A DNA stretch of 64,000 nucleotides, from positions 14,489,501 through 14,553,500 of the forward strand of contig CM061096.1 in NCBI GenBank assembly GCA_030770545.1, in the 5' to 3' direction. Position numbers and translations under genes: made by a program. Shown here in pieces: positions 23,789 to 36,909 of the stretch. The stretch comes from Macropodus opercularis (lineage: Eukaryota; Chordata; Actinopteri; Anabantiformes; Osphronemidae). How positions within the stretch are numbered: the first letter of the stretch is position 1; each line of letters begins with the position of its first letter. The notes beneath the pieces are model-generated. The model did not search any database and had not been told where the DNA came from. It saw only the letters and a program-made list of their open reading frames with translations.

Positions 23789-24220
23789 ACCTTCCTTTTG
23801 AGATTTTGGAATGTTACGTTCATTGTCACAGCAAACCGTCCGAATTGTTGGGTTATTGCCAAAGAATGGATCTGAAAACCCAGCTTGCTACCATACTGAC
23901 AATAACAAGAGTTGTTGCAGTATCTAAATAAGCCAGTATTATAAGCAGAAAAGAAGAGAACCAGAGAGAAGGCAAAGCCTAATGGAGCTGGAAGTATGTA
24001 TGAAAAGATTTGACAGCGAGGACGTTTTTGATGCAATACTTCAAAATCTTTGGTATCTGGTGTTTTGTGCAGGTTCAGTCTTGTGATACCGTTCTTGTGC
24101 TGAAGTATTGGACAAACCCTTAACAGAATGCAGACATTTACTGAACACACTAAATAATCTTATCTTCCTACACTTCTCCACCTGCGCTGACACCAGTCCA
24201 CCAGCGTCATGCGGCGAGTG

Positions 24221-24376
24221 CTAAATCGCAGGTGCTACGTATTCAGGGTTGGTGTAGGAGAAGCCGAGGAACTCGTCCTGGTCCAGGTTCATGATAACGA
24301 GCTTGTCTGTCGGCGTCAGATCCACGGGCATCTTGGTGAACTCCTTATCGAAGTTGCAGGTGTCTCGTCGGGTCCT
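24221..24376 (-). CDS. prkcb: prkcb exon 18: beta-I specific C-terminus (V5)
   Basis: 51 codons plus TAG. It starts RTRRDTCNFDKEFTKMPVDL, has the turn motif LTPTD, LVIMNLDQDEF and the hydrophobic motif FLGFSY, and ends TNPEYVAPAI. It matches mammalian beta-I, which ends TNPEFVINV. The acceptor is CTGCAG|AGGACC. It lies 6.9 kb downstream of the beta-II exon, in the same order as in mammals. Confidence 0.95.
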   Translation of the reverse strand, partial: RTRRDTCNFDKEFTKMPVDLTPTDKLVIMNLDQDEFLGFSYTNPEYVAPAI

Positions 24377-26311
24377 CTGCAGGTGGCGTTTAAAGAATGT
24401 GAAGAGAGAAGGAACCGTGGGAAATGGAAAGATGAGGGGGAGAAATGGGATGGATTCAAAAGGCAGAGACAGAAAGGCCACGTTAGAAAACAATAAAACT
24501 GATAAGAGAAGTTTTACTCTCCTTTGCTTTGTGTTCCTCACCTGGATGCCCAACCTTCTCTAGTCTGTTTGCTTTGCAGCTGCAGGAATGTGGGATTACA
24601 CAAAAAATAACGGGGACAACACAGCGCTGTGTCCTTGTCCCGTCCTCCCTTTAATGCTATCTTTTGCTTCCCCTATCTGTAGAAGTCTGTCACACTGTGC
24701 GATAATGATTTGGCGATAATAATGTATGTGAAGTAAAAGAAAGAGAGAGTTGTTCCCAGAGACAGAATTAGGCACCAAGCAGCAGCAGCTAGAAGATCTT
24801 AAAGCAGAGAAAAATAAAAAATATAATCATTATATTAAGTATTAATGCAGCGTAAGTAAGGGAAGAACAGAAAAGTGGACAAAAGTGGCACAAGAAAAAG
24901 AAGCGAAGTGGCAACAGCAACTGTGATTTTACTGTATGTGGGAGGTGCAGGGAATCTGTGTGTGTGGAGACAGATTGGGTCGTATCACTGTGCGCCATAC
25001 GGTGTATGGCCTGGAGAATGTTTTCCACAGAGGAAGAAGAAGAGAGAAAGTGTGAGCTGTCCATGTGATTTTGATAAAACTGCATGTGCATCAGCATGGT
25101 CACAATCCTAATCTCAGGAAATCCACAAGCAGGAATATTTTATATCGAAAAGAGGGTGAGAAGCCAAAGATTCAACAAAACATTCAAAAAGCGTCCAACA
25201 CTTTGGCTGGTAAACACAAATAGCTGGACAACAAGAACAGATCACAGGGTGAGGAGAGAGAAAGCGAGAACAAGTGCAATCTAACAAGGTGGACGTTGAA
25301 TGTAATCCTAGCCTGACGCTTCTGAAGACAAAGTCCATTCAAGTAGGGAAGAACATCAACGACAGAGACAGTGAGGGATAAAGATAAACACACCACACAC
25401 ACACAAAAAGAAGAACCAGCCAATGTGGCATCTCGTACCTTCTGCCAACTGGCCACTGGCCTTGGCCCGAGAGCAGCTCCCTTCTTCCAGAGGGACACAC
25501 CTGCTACAGCTGGCCCAGATCCACCACATGGTCCTGGGCCTGTTATCCACTAGACGCCTTCCTGGTTACTACTGGCTGCTACAATTGTAAGAGTCCCTGT
25601 ACAGATACGGTGACATGTCGCACTGTACTGCACCTCCACATCAAGCTTCACCATGACAGAAAGGATTCATATCCAACATTTGGTTTTCAAGATGACCCAC
25701 ACTGGTGTTTTTCGTCCAAGTACCCGAAACTGTGTAAAAAGCCCACGAGGCCACGCGTCTCCATAAACTAACAGGGATGGAAAAAGGTCATTTGTCCTGC
25801 CTTAACAGATGCAACTTGAATTCAAGAAGACGGCCGTCGAGCCCCACACGTGGCAGCTCAGCATCTCTAACTAGGCAGTGAGTTTGAAGCTGAAGCGGCT
25901 TGTGTGCAGCGATGTTCAGCGTTTAAAGGGCTTGAGCGTTTACTTTTCACTAACCTTTCAGAAAAAGAATGGATTCAACAGCGTTCGTATCAGGCTGCAT
26001 CTGATACGAGTTTATTGTTGAGCACGGTTACAGCGCTGTCATCCTAAAGCCTCGTTCCCATACGAGCTGCGCAGGCGCCGCCCCAAAGCCTCCGCATCAT
26101 ATATGGAGCCATTCTGATTACTATGCATCTTCATTATCATACCCTCAGGGAATGAACTTTCCTACATATCTTGCACATGTGAACCCTGATACTGATTCTC
26201 CTCGTTGTTGATTGATACACAGTCAAACGTGGACTCCTGCTGTTAGAAGTTTATCAGACTTAAACCCACTGCTGGAGGCCATACACAGTTATTTACCAAA
26301 CATAAACTCAT

Positions 26312-26357
<46 letters not shown>

Positions 26358-29300
26358 CTGCCAGCCATGTAGGCCAGCTCATAATGTGTTCCATCTCAGC
26401 ACGCTTCAGCTGCAGTTAATGCTGTGAGGCAGAGAAGCAGAGATATGGAAAGGGAAAGAGGCGCAGTAAAGGACAGGGGAGTGAGATAAATATCAGTAGC
26501 CCTTGGTGTCGATGTATAGATAGAAAAGTCTGAACTTCTCGTGGCATCAGGGTGAATGCATGATTATTTTTCACATCAGAGGCAGTGGCTTTAATAGAGC
26601 ACGAGCGGGTCCTTAATGTAGGCCTCTTTACTCCTTCCCTCCTTCCCTCGCTTCTGCCTCGCTGCCTCGCTGCTCTCCATCGCGGGCTCCCTCGCCCTCC
26701 CGCTCTCGCCCCATCTCTTTTCAGTAACGAGAGGATTAGCGGGAGACGAGCCGATGTCAGCTGAGGATGTGGGGAAGAGCGCGAGGCACAGTGGAAAGAG
26801 GGAGGTGAAGAGGAGAGGAGGGTGAATGAAAGGCGGTATCGAACGCTGACCTGTTTTGGGCTGATAAGCGCAGGCTGCTTTGTGTTGAAGCCACTGGCTT
26901 TAATTTTGGGGCCGCAACATTTGGAATTAATTATCACACTCACTCCAGCACTGCTGCAGCTTACTGTGTACACTGGCTATTACATCCACTCCAATACAAA
27001 CTTTATACAGCTTATGTGCTGGAACTTACTGTTACACAGGAATCTGAGCTGCCCGTTTAATAAATTTCCATAAACATAGTTGCACTACAACATTAGTACA
27101 ACAGTCGACGTAGAGGGTAGGTAAACGTCTTCAAAGAGGCAACAGTGCCAAAAAGAACAAACGTAAGAAAAGCTTGGCAGATTATGCAGCTGATGTTAAA
27201 CGGTGTCTGCCAAGACGTCACAGGAGAAACCGGCTCGCTGCTTGTGAGCAAAGGAGGAGGGCGGGACCTTCCAACAGGTCAATGATCGTGGTGCACAGCT
27301 CCAAGTCCCCCAGGCTTCTTTGCAGAAGATCGGAGCTCCTACATCCACCTCTTAGACCTTAAGAAAAGACGCTTTTGTGAAGCGGTTGAATCATTTTGAC
27401 GCGGATGCACGGCTGAAGCTGAATAAGCACCATTTTGAATTAAACTAGAAGGTATCCAAGCCACCAGTGGGGCAGTTTGTCGTCTGACTGCTTAATAAGC
27501 CTCGGAGCCAGATGTCACTGCGGCATTTCATGTGCCACGCGCATACGGTCATCTGTGCTGAGCATCATTAACGCGTTTTAATAACTTTATTAAAGTTTAA
27601 CCTCACTGACACGATTTTTCCACTTGATTTTAATCCTAACACTAACATTCCCTTTGGCGAAGGGGAGTTGTCCACTTTGTTTCCCCATCACTTTGTGCCA
27701 CGACTGCAGTACTTGGCCCATACGTACAGACATTATAATTTACAAGGGGCAGCAAGCGGCGCAAGACACAGTAACCCCAATTAAAAGCGAATATGCAGCG
27801 AGTCCAAGCAGCGGCGGCTCCTCGACGGCAGCTTCGCGGCTCAGCAGGGCTGTGTGTATGTAGGCCGTGTTGTGCATGTTATTTCCTTGAAGTCATCAGA
27901 CCTACGCTCCCCCATCAGGGAAAGGCTCTTATGATAAGTGGCAGCCATGAAATATGCACAGCCTGTCATAGCCGCCTGCCTCGCTTCACAGAGCTTCCCT
28001 CTGCCTCCCTCTTCAACACAGACCCTTTGCTTCCTCTTTGTCTTTTTCAGTTTGCTGCTCTTTCACATTTTCCTCGACTGTCTCTCTTCATCACTTTAAT
28101 CTATTTTACCTTCCTCCTTCCAGTCTCACTGTCCTCCGCTCCTTCCACTTTCTCTTCTACAATCACAAATTAGTACACAGACAGCGTGAGAGTGTGTTCG
28201 CATGACACGGGAAATAAATTAAGGGCTCAAACCAACACACACAGAAAGGCACAGGGCAGACATTTTCCCAAGCAAAAACCAGAACAATATTCTCAGACAC
28301 TTCGTCTACGTCGCATTTTTATTTTAGTTATGCCTGTTTTTCCTGGAAAACAAAAATATTTGGCACATGGAAAGCATAGTGAAAAGCATTTTTTCCTTTA
28401 GATGCATTTCATCGTTTCTTTGCACATCGCACATACAACGGTAGCTTGAATCACACTTTGAAGCACTGTTGACAGATAAAACATGAATCACCCTAATATG
28501 GTAAAAGTCTATAAATCCTAACTAACAACAGGGTAAAACAACTGAGTTTTGCATGCACGGCTCATTTTGCTTCTCCTTCAGCAGTGTTGAATGAAAACAC
28601 AAACACTTTCATCCTCAGTAATACTGACCACGTGATGATTGTATGCATACAGTGAATATAAAGATATATTTATAAATATCTGTTATTATAATAATATAGG
28701 TGGCTGTAATAAACTTTGACAGTGAAGCGTGACATAGACATTAGACAAACACAATAGTTGCCTTTACTTTCACACTCGGGATGTGAAAGCACTAAAGCTG
28801 CAGCGAACGCGTCAGCCTTTAAATGCATCACAGGGGGCTGTTGTTGGGAGGGAGCTTTCTCAACTTCCCAAGCCAAGTTAGGACATCAGTTCACATTCAT
28901 AAAGGAAGAGATGTGTGACTTGAAGGGGACCAAGCACAGTCAAGACCTGGTGAGTCCTAATCCAAGAATATCCAGAATGTGAAGGTGACATAGAGCAGTT
29001 TTTAGCTGTTTGCAGCATTGACTCTAAGCTGCATTTGGTAAATGGAATTTTAAAAAGTAACCATCAATGGACTCAACATGTACATGTATGTGGGACATAG
29101 ACAAACAAGACCTGAGACATAAACTCACTGGACTGACTTGGATTTGAATCTGGATCAACTCAGACACCAGATCTGGTCTTGGGTCACGAATGGACCATAG
29201 AAAACGTTCAATTCCTACTGTTCAAGAATAAAACAAACTGATGTGCATGTCCTTATTACTGATAAACATGAGTAAACCTTCATATGGATGTTCCTTCTGT

Positions 29301-32300
29301 GATGATAATCTACAATCTGTTCTCTCTGGCTAAGGTGCACATGCCCACTGAGCTTCACAACCCACAAATGTTTCAGTACCAGTTCTGCCCAGCTGTCGAG
29401 ACGATTATTGCTAGCAAAAAAAAAAAAAAAAAACACAGGCAGAACACCAATCACAGTGAGTTCAGCTTCAAATCCTTCCTACATAAAAAATAAATGAAGA
29501 ACTAGATTAGAAAAGTCGCACTGCATGATGTCGACTCATCTGTTCCAGCTAGCGACATATGTTCCATCACAGAAACTTCATTGAGATGCTCAGGTCTCTA
29601 ACCTGACCCCAGACTAAACTAAACGTCACTACACCCCCACTAGAAAAAAACAGCCATCCTTCCCTCCTGTGAGTTTTCGTCTTGTCTTCCTCCTTGCGGG
29701 CGTCCAGCTAGTTGGAAGTAAAGGGGAAAGCGGACACTGACCACACAAACAAATGGGAATGTGAGGCCAGGCAGACATACGAAAACCCAAATGTCCGTTT
29801 CCGTACACATACAGAACTCATACGCACACATAAAAAACATGCACAAATACTGTACACTAAAAAAAGCCAGTATTAGAATCATGCTGTTGTAAAACGAAGA
29901 GAAACTCACTGCCAGTCTCCTGCATTGCTTAAATACTAGATAAGAGAAGATCAGCGTATAGGAAGCAGTATTTCTGACTGATTAACTGGCCCAAAGCTAA
30001 AGACTAAGTTTTCCACCAGCATTTTAACATTGTGGTCCAAGAGCTGAACTACAAACCGACGCACACAGAATCTGATATTTGTGGACCTTCGTGGCACAAA
30101 TGTGACGTCAGAGTTCTTATTTACTTTTCCAACCATGTACTAAAGACGCTAAAATGCAGCTGGGAGACAAAGTTGCTGGCGAGTATCAATAGAAACTCAT
30201 GCACAAGTATGAACGCATTCCGGTTTCAGCTAAGATCAGAACAAATGTACAGACACCATTAGTATTATACAAGGAATAAAAAGCACAGCAGAACTATCGG
30301 CACTGGAATGAGAAAAGAAAAGTTAAATCACTATGTTCACCAAATTAAAATTCATTACATGAAATGGCAACACATTGTACATGTGAAAGCTGTGTATTTG
30401 TGTGAGCTGACGGAGATTAGTAACGTCCGTGTCTCTACCTCTAATTGCTCTCACAATTTTATCCTTGGCCGCAAATTTTACATTTTCTGATTTTTGTTTT
30501 TGTGTTTTAAAATTCTTACTGTGATTATTGTGTCTTCTCAGCTAAACAAACGCTTTGTTCACACTGTGAGCAACACAAGCTAAAAAGCCCCAAACAAAAA
30601 GCAACATTTGCTGAAACATGCTTATAAAAGCCTCTGCAGACATGGGAAACGCATCAAAACCACTTGTTTCCCACACATTCACAACAGTGCATCAAGTGAT
30701 GTACAGGGCAAGAGATGTCTTAGTTTAAATTGTGTTGCTTTTTTATTCTCCAATGTCTTCAGAGAGCTGATCTTCTGAAGAGCCTGCAATTAGCTTGCAA
30801 CTTTTAAAGCATCACTTCCTAGTCACAATATGCACAGTAGCAACACAATGGCTGTAAGTCAGTGAGTTGAGCCAGCAGCAGGTCTGCAGTCATGGAGACG
30901 GCATGTTGTGACAGGCTGCGAGGTCAAACAGTGATCAGTGATTAAAGCTGTACTTGATGACTGGAGCGTGACGTTTGAGCAAATCAGCATATTTGCCAGA
31001 ATTTTAAACTTATTCTTAAATTTTACATCAACTGTAGTTGAACAAATGTGCACATGGACCCTTAGAGGAGACTAGTGCGTAATCCAGGCTGCAGCAGTGT
31101 GAACAAAGTGTTTAAAGCTTAGCTCAAGTATCTGTGAATCGGTCGAGGTCAAGGCTGCTCAGGGACCACGACAGCACAAACAACAGCAGAGTACAGAAGC
31201 TATTATACTGAATCTATGTTTGTGTGTTGTGTCCTTGCGTCCATGCATGAGCTGAAATCAAGCCTGCTCTGCAGCAGTGGTGGGAGCAGGAGTTCCCGGG
31301 AACTCTGGGTTGATAAAGGAGAATCCCTGGAACTCGTCCTGGTCCAGGTTCTGAATCACTTCCTCATCGGGAGGGGTCAGCACGGGCGGATGGCGCGTGA
31401 AAAAGCGATCAAAGTTCTCAGCATCCCGTCCACACTGTTGAGGAGGGCAGGGAGGAGCGGTGCACATGGGAGAGGGGTGAGTAGGGAGGGGGGGAGTGGG
31501 GATGGAGAGGAATGAGTGGATTGGGGTAGGGAGGGAGGAGAGGAAAACAAAACAAGGGGAATGGAGGGTTGAACCAGGGCGTGAGATGACATTACTTGAA
31601 CATCGTTTCAAATATCAGAACAAGTGTCAGGACTTGGGGTGCGCTTGACTCAACTCTCCATTTCATTAAAGGTGAATTTACCTCTTAATAAAATGGCGAT
31701 TAAACTCTCAGGGGACGAGAAATCAAGCCCACCTCAGGTTTACACTTTCTTTTTCAAATATTTGAAACATATTCAACTCCAGTTTTAAACAGAACAACGT
31801 CACTGAGGTCTCAAACATCCTGTGGCAGTGCACTACACAGAATTACTGGCCAGGCAATAATGAGCATTTCACCTCCAAAAGCTGTGAGCAAGGAAACCAT
31901 TTTTCTTTAACTCCATCTTCATTTTAGGGCTTGAATATTTGGATTTCAGTGGAATTTCCAAACAGTCATACAAGAGGAGGCTCAAAGCTACGAGTTGATT
32001 ATGCGTAATTGAGGGTTAATTATATTCTGCAGCTGTGGAGACCTGCTGAGATATGATAAAACAAGTCAGATAATCAGCCGCTATGCAGAAGAGCACAGAG
32101 AACGGCTCACAAAGCTCTTTAGTTCTGAAGTTTGTCAAAACGTTTCAGATATATTAAAGATATTCTGTGATTAAATGTTACTAATTAAAACCGCTGACAG
32201 CTGTTCTTGCTATTATAGTGTACACAAGTATCTCAGAGTCCCTAATTCAGCTCAGATAATTAGACAATCTTAAAGAGCAATCTCGTGATTCATTTCAGGC

Positions 32301-35300
32301 AACTTCGTTCCCTCTTTCTGACCATTCCAATCCCAAAAACAGCTTAGATGCGTCCATCTAAGTATATAAAAGCGGTTATTAATTTGAAATCTATATTTCC
32401 TGGCAGTATACTGTACCTCACAGGGATTTTAAGATAAGCTATTCCCATTTTTTCCATCTCTATCACTGTGCTGAGCTTTAATTAACACAACAAGGATTCG
32501 GTGTCCTCTGACAACATCACCCAAAGGAAAACGACAAACTCATTAAATCTCTGCAACTTGGAAAACCAAAAGAAATTAAGCCAGACTGTTTAGAGTTTGG
32601 GGAAGTGTGTGAAATGAGAAATGCACCAGGGTCAAATGGTATTTCCAGCTAATTACTTGTTTTAATCTGTTGGGGAATCCAGATGACAAGAATTATTCAC
32701 CTAGGGAAATGAAATGAGCGCCACAAAGTATCAATTCAGTCTCCAGCCAAGCCAAGACTGCATCAGCTGATGTCCTAAGTGACTCCCATCCCACATCCAA
32801 GGTTAAATCGTTTTTTTAATTACAGGGCTGTAACTGGATTTGGGTTTAGTGAAATGCTCCATTAGTGAAAAAGAAGTGCTTCTGTAGAGATTTGTCTGCC
32901 AAGAACAAGACAGGACAAACAAAAAGCAGATTTTTCTGTAAGATTGCACAGAATCCTTTTTTTTTTGTCTTAAAGTAGTGCTTTCCACGTACGGTTGGAT
33001 TTGAGACTCAGCTCTAGAGCATGCAAATAAACACAATCAAACCCAAGAAAACCGAAGACACGTAGAGGACAAATAAAAATACGTGAATGCAAGAGACAGA
33101 TGGGTTGATGCATGGCAGCGGAGAACAGATGGGTGGATTGCTGGAAAGATGAGCGGATGCAGTGTTGAGGAAGATTGCTGAAAGGACAGATGGATGAAGA
33201 CAGTTGCACAGTGACATATTCAAATGAAAGTCCAAGGTGATGGTGTGTGTGAGATAGGTGAAAACGCCGACGTGCAAGTCAGTCAACCACTCACACGTTC
33301 AAACGCTCACCTGCTCGAGAACCAAACGAAAGCACCGAGCTCCCTCATACAATGACATATAGAGAAATCTAACAGGATCAGATGTTGGCACAGCACCAAA
33401 ACCATCCCAGAACCACCTTCACAGGACAAACTGAGCCCAACACTTCACTGTACTAGTTCTCCTCAGCGTAAGGAAGCAGGCGAGGAGGCAAATAGCGAGT
33501 GACAGCACAGAAGCGAAAGACGAGATCAAACAAGAGATCAAGAGGAGACGGATCCATGAGAAAGAGAAGAGATCAGACCAGAGGACTCTGCCGAAAGACC
33601 CGATTAAAGACGACCGAGCGGGTCCCAACGGTGACCTCTAACACACATTTGTATAACCTGCGCATCGCTCCGTTTCTGTTTCTGCATCCAGCTCTGAGCA
33701 CAGACGCACACAAAACCCCAACGGGCCGAGACAGCTGCATGAAAAGCAGCGTGGCCTGCGGCTGTGTGAGTGTGGTACACATTACTGTGTGCGCCAGTCG
33801 GGGCTTGAGATGACATCATTCTGACTCTGGTTATGATCAAACTAATTCTGCCGAAAGGGGTAAAAATACAAAACACGGCCAAGAAAAACCCAGTTGTTTC
33901 AGGTCACTATTGCTCTCACTGTAGGAGGCGCGTTCATCCCCTGGAGGTCTCCACGAAACGCAGGGTCATGCGCCAAACTGGGGCAGACCTGTTTGCATAC
34001 AGAACCAAACACGCCGCGTATGAAATGCTCCAATATTTCGTGTCGCATGAGCCGATTTGAACATTTGCTTGCATGTTAATGTCATTTTCAGCAGGAGGTT
34101 CACAGTAAAACTATGCAAATCTAAAATTCCACTATTCCACCATTACTGCATCACTCACACCCCTCACCGGACCTTCCTTTACTCTCATCTCCACACATTC
34201 CTCATCATCACACTTACCTGCAGTGTCCCATACAGAGCAGGGGAAAGACACAGAAACGGCACATTTAAAGTGAAACATGAGTAAAACCAGAGACAGACCG
34301 GAGACAGAGTTGGAATGAAGCAGGAGCATCTTCACCAGGAACTTAACCACCGGTTAAAGTCCTGGTTTCCGTTGTGGCGGACCATTAGTTTGCCTCTGAA
34401 TCTTTATCATGTGTCGCGCCGGGTTCAGCGGTGTCGCACTTACAGCTCTCGGTTTGAACGGTGGCTGCACCTCCTTGTTCTCCAGCTTCTCCCAATCCAT
34501 GTAACGGAAGAAACTGTGCTCCCTGATGTCTCGCTCCCCCTCCGGACCACAGCCCAGCCGCTTCGCTGGATGTTTGGTCATCAGCTGGAAAATCAGAGAA
34601 TCACAATTACAACCCCATCTGTCTTTTCTTCAGTATTGTTTACTACAACATTTCCATTTCATCACCTCCTCCTTTTCCAAAGTTCCACATTTTAATCTAT
34701 TAGTTTACGACGCAACTATTAGCGACGACACAAAGTCAGCCGAGGGCCATTAGGCAACACACTGAACAAATTGAAATCTCAAAAAAGAAGATGAAGAAAA
34801 AAAGTAATAATTAGTAAAAAAAATGTCCACAGACGAATAGTAGCAGACATATTTCTGTGGTATTGTCTAAAAGGATTCCCCTGCAGCAGAACTATGGGCT
34901 CGCTCATGGGCGGCTTTAATTATTACGTTAATGATGTGTGTTTACATTTACATAATCTTAAACTACATGACAGGTCTTCGTGCCATGTTCCCTCTGGATT
35001 CATTAAAGTTTCAGCTCACGTTTTCCCGTTTCCCTCCTCTTTTCCTACTTGGCTTCATTACTTAAAAAATACCTGCTTTTAAGATTAAAGTTATTTCTCA
35101 CAACACAACGTGATCTTAGATGCTGCTCCCTAGGGAACAAAAGAAGCCACCAAGCCACTGCCTGCAGACAAATGACAAATCTCCCAGTTTTAATGTGCAC
35201 CGCTGCAGTTTGTCCACAGGCATATTTAAAGACCATTTATGATGTCTGTCCACACAAAACCTTAAGAGCAGCATCAAGGCTAATGATGTCAGTGTGTTTG

Positions 35301-36864
35301 TTTGTGTAGGTGGGGTGTGCCTCCCTCAGGAGCAGCAGTCATAACTCATTATGTTAGGAGTAAAATAACGTTTTTAACGCACCACTTCGCCTTCGCTGCA
35401 CACGCACGCACGCACACTCACTCACTCCGCTGCCTTTGAATGGAAATACTCGACCGTTCGCAGACAAATAAAAAATAAATCAGAAGAAGTCAGACGGATC
35501 TTAGCTGACAACTGCGTCTTACAGGAGCGACTTGCTCGATTATCTGAATCGTGACATTTAGTTTCAATATGGCTGATTTTCTTCTGCTCTACTCCCTCAC
35601 ACCAACGGCTGAGGCAGATCTCCGGCTCGTGGGGACAATGAAAGAATAATTAACGTTGGTCCAGTGTCCAGTGTTTGCAGACCTGGCAGCTTTTAATACT
35701 GCTTTAGCAGCTTTAATTGGCAAAATACTAGTAGCTCTGAAAAAAGCGTTGATGAAACGCTGGCTTTACCACGAGTCAGTGGTCCCAAAATGAACATGTG
35801 CTTTTAAAACATGTCTTGCTCTCGATGCCTGGTGCTCATGTTGGATCAAAGCTGGCATTAGAGGAAACAATAGAGTCATCATTTTAAATGATGGGGACTT
35901 TCAGGCTTTTCCAGAAACAGCTCGCAAATGGGCTCCGTGATCTTACGGCTCCAAATGTCTCAGTGGCTCCTTGTGTTTTCTGCTGCACTAATAATCTAGA
36001 TGGGACTTTCCAGCAAACTTTGCACGGTGGCTTCACTTCTGAGTTTTTGAAGTAAATGCCATGATGATATTTGATATTTTCAAAATAGTTCTGGGATTAA
36101 TACCAGTCCATTACACTGTTATTTCCAAAAACATCACCATTTAGTTCCTTAGTCCCGATGCACCAGACGTCAACAAAAACTGTACCTGCCATTAACACAA
36201 TTTCAAGACAACAGTCTGTAAAAGATTAAATCTAGCACAACTATCATGTTCACTGGTTAGAATAGTACTGAAAAATTAACTGGACAAGATCCTTTTATCA
36301 TTTTAAAATGGAAATATCACGTAATGCGTGTGGAAGCGTATCTCCGCACAGTCTTCACATTCACACGTCCGGCAGCGCGCGGTGGGAACCGTGGGGGCGG
36401 ACAGAAGTGGTCTTTCACGCTCCACTGAAGAGCCACCGTTGTAGCGCCACAACTGAGTAATCACCACTGACACATCACACAGGCCGTGTGTGAATATGCG
36501 TCGCTGGGAACCTATGCGTCATCAACTGGCCTATCAACCCTCTTGCCTTTAAATTTAGTATGAGGACGTAGTAGTACAGCTAAAAATAATAAGAGTCCAG
36601 CAGTAAATCCTCCCTTCATGAAGGATACGATGCCCGACTGGTATGATATCATTATTTTCACTTCATAATCAGAAAATGTCTTTATTTCTATGACAATGAT
36701 TCTTAAATGTGACCACTCTTAAACTCAGTGGACAAATGTTTTAAATATTTATTACAAATATTTTAAATATTATCAATATTTATTGAACTGATTTCAGGAT
36801 CTGACTCTGAAATGACTGGAGGCACAACTGGGGAATGAATGTGTATCTGAACATGGCACATAGC

Positions 36865-36909
<45 letters not shown>

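Larger units (their letters stand above)
16452..24220. other. prkcb-cacng3 intergenic region
   Basis: 7.8 kb between the cacng3 start codon and the prkcb beta-I stop codon. The left end is the CpG-rich cacng3 promoter/5' UTR. The right part is AT-rich and may include a long prkcb 3' UTR (candidate tandem AATAAA at 21203-21221). It also contains a purine-rich tract at 19081-19312, a perfect hairpin at 18985-19010 and microsatellites near 22.4 and 22.85 kb. No separate gene is evident. Confidence 0.75.
24377..31257 (-). other. prkcb: prkcb beta-II to beta-I interval
   Basis: 6.9 kb between the two alternative last coding exons. It is intron for beta-I transcripts and 3' UTR or intron for beta-II transcripts. 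It holds a CT/CA compound microsatellite (26311-26354), an A18 run (29416-29433) and a candidate AATAAA at 30742-30747. No further exon was recognised. Confidence 0.85.

Noticed and set aside
26416..26973. 185-residue minus-strand open frame, Ser/Arg/Pro-rich
   Set aside because: Low-complexity composition within the beta-II/beta-I interval, no homology I can recognise and no exon signals tying it to prkcb.
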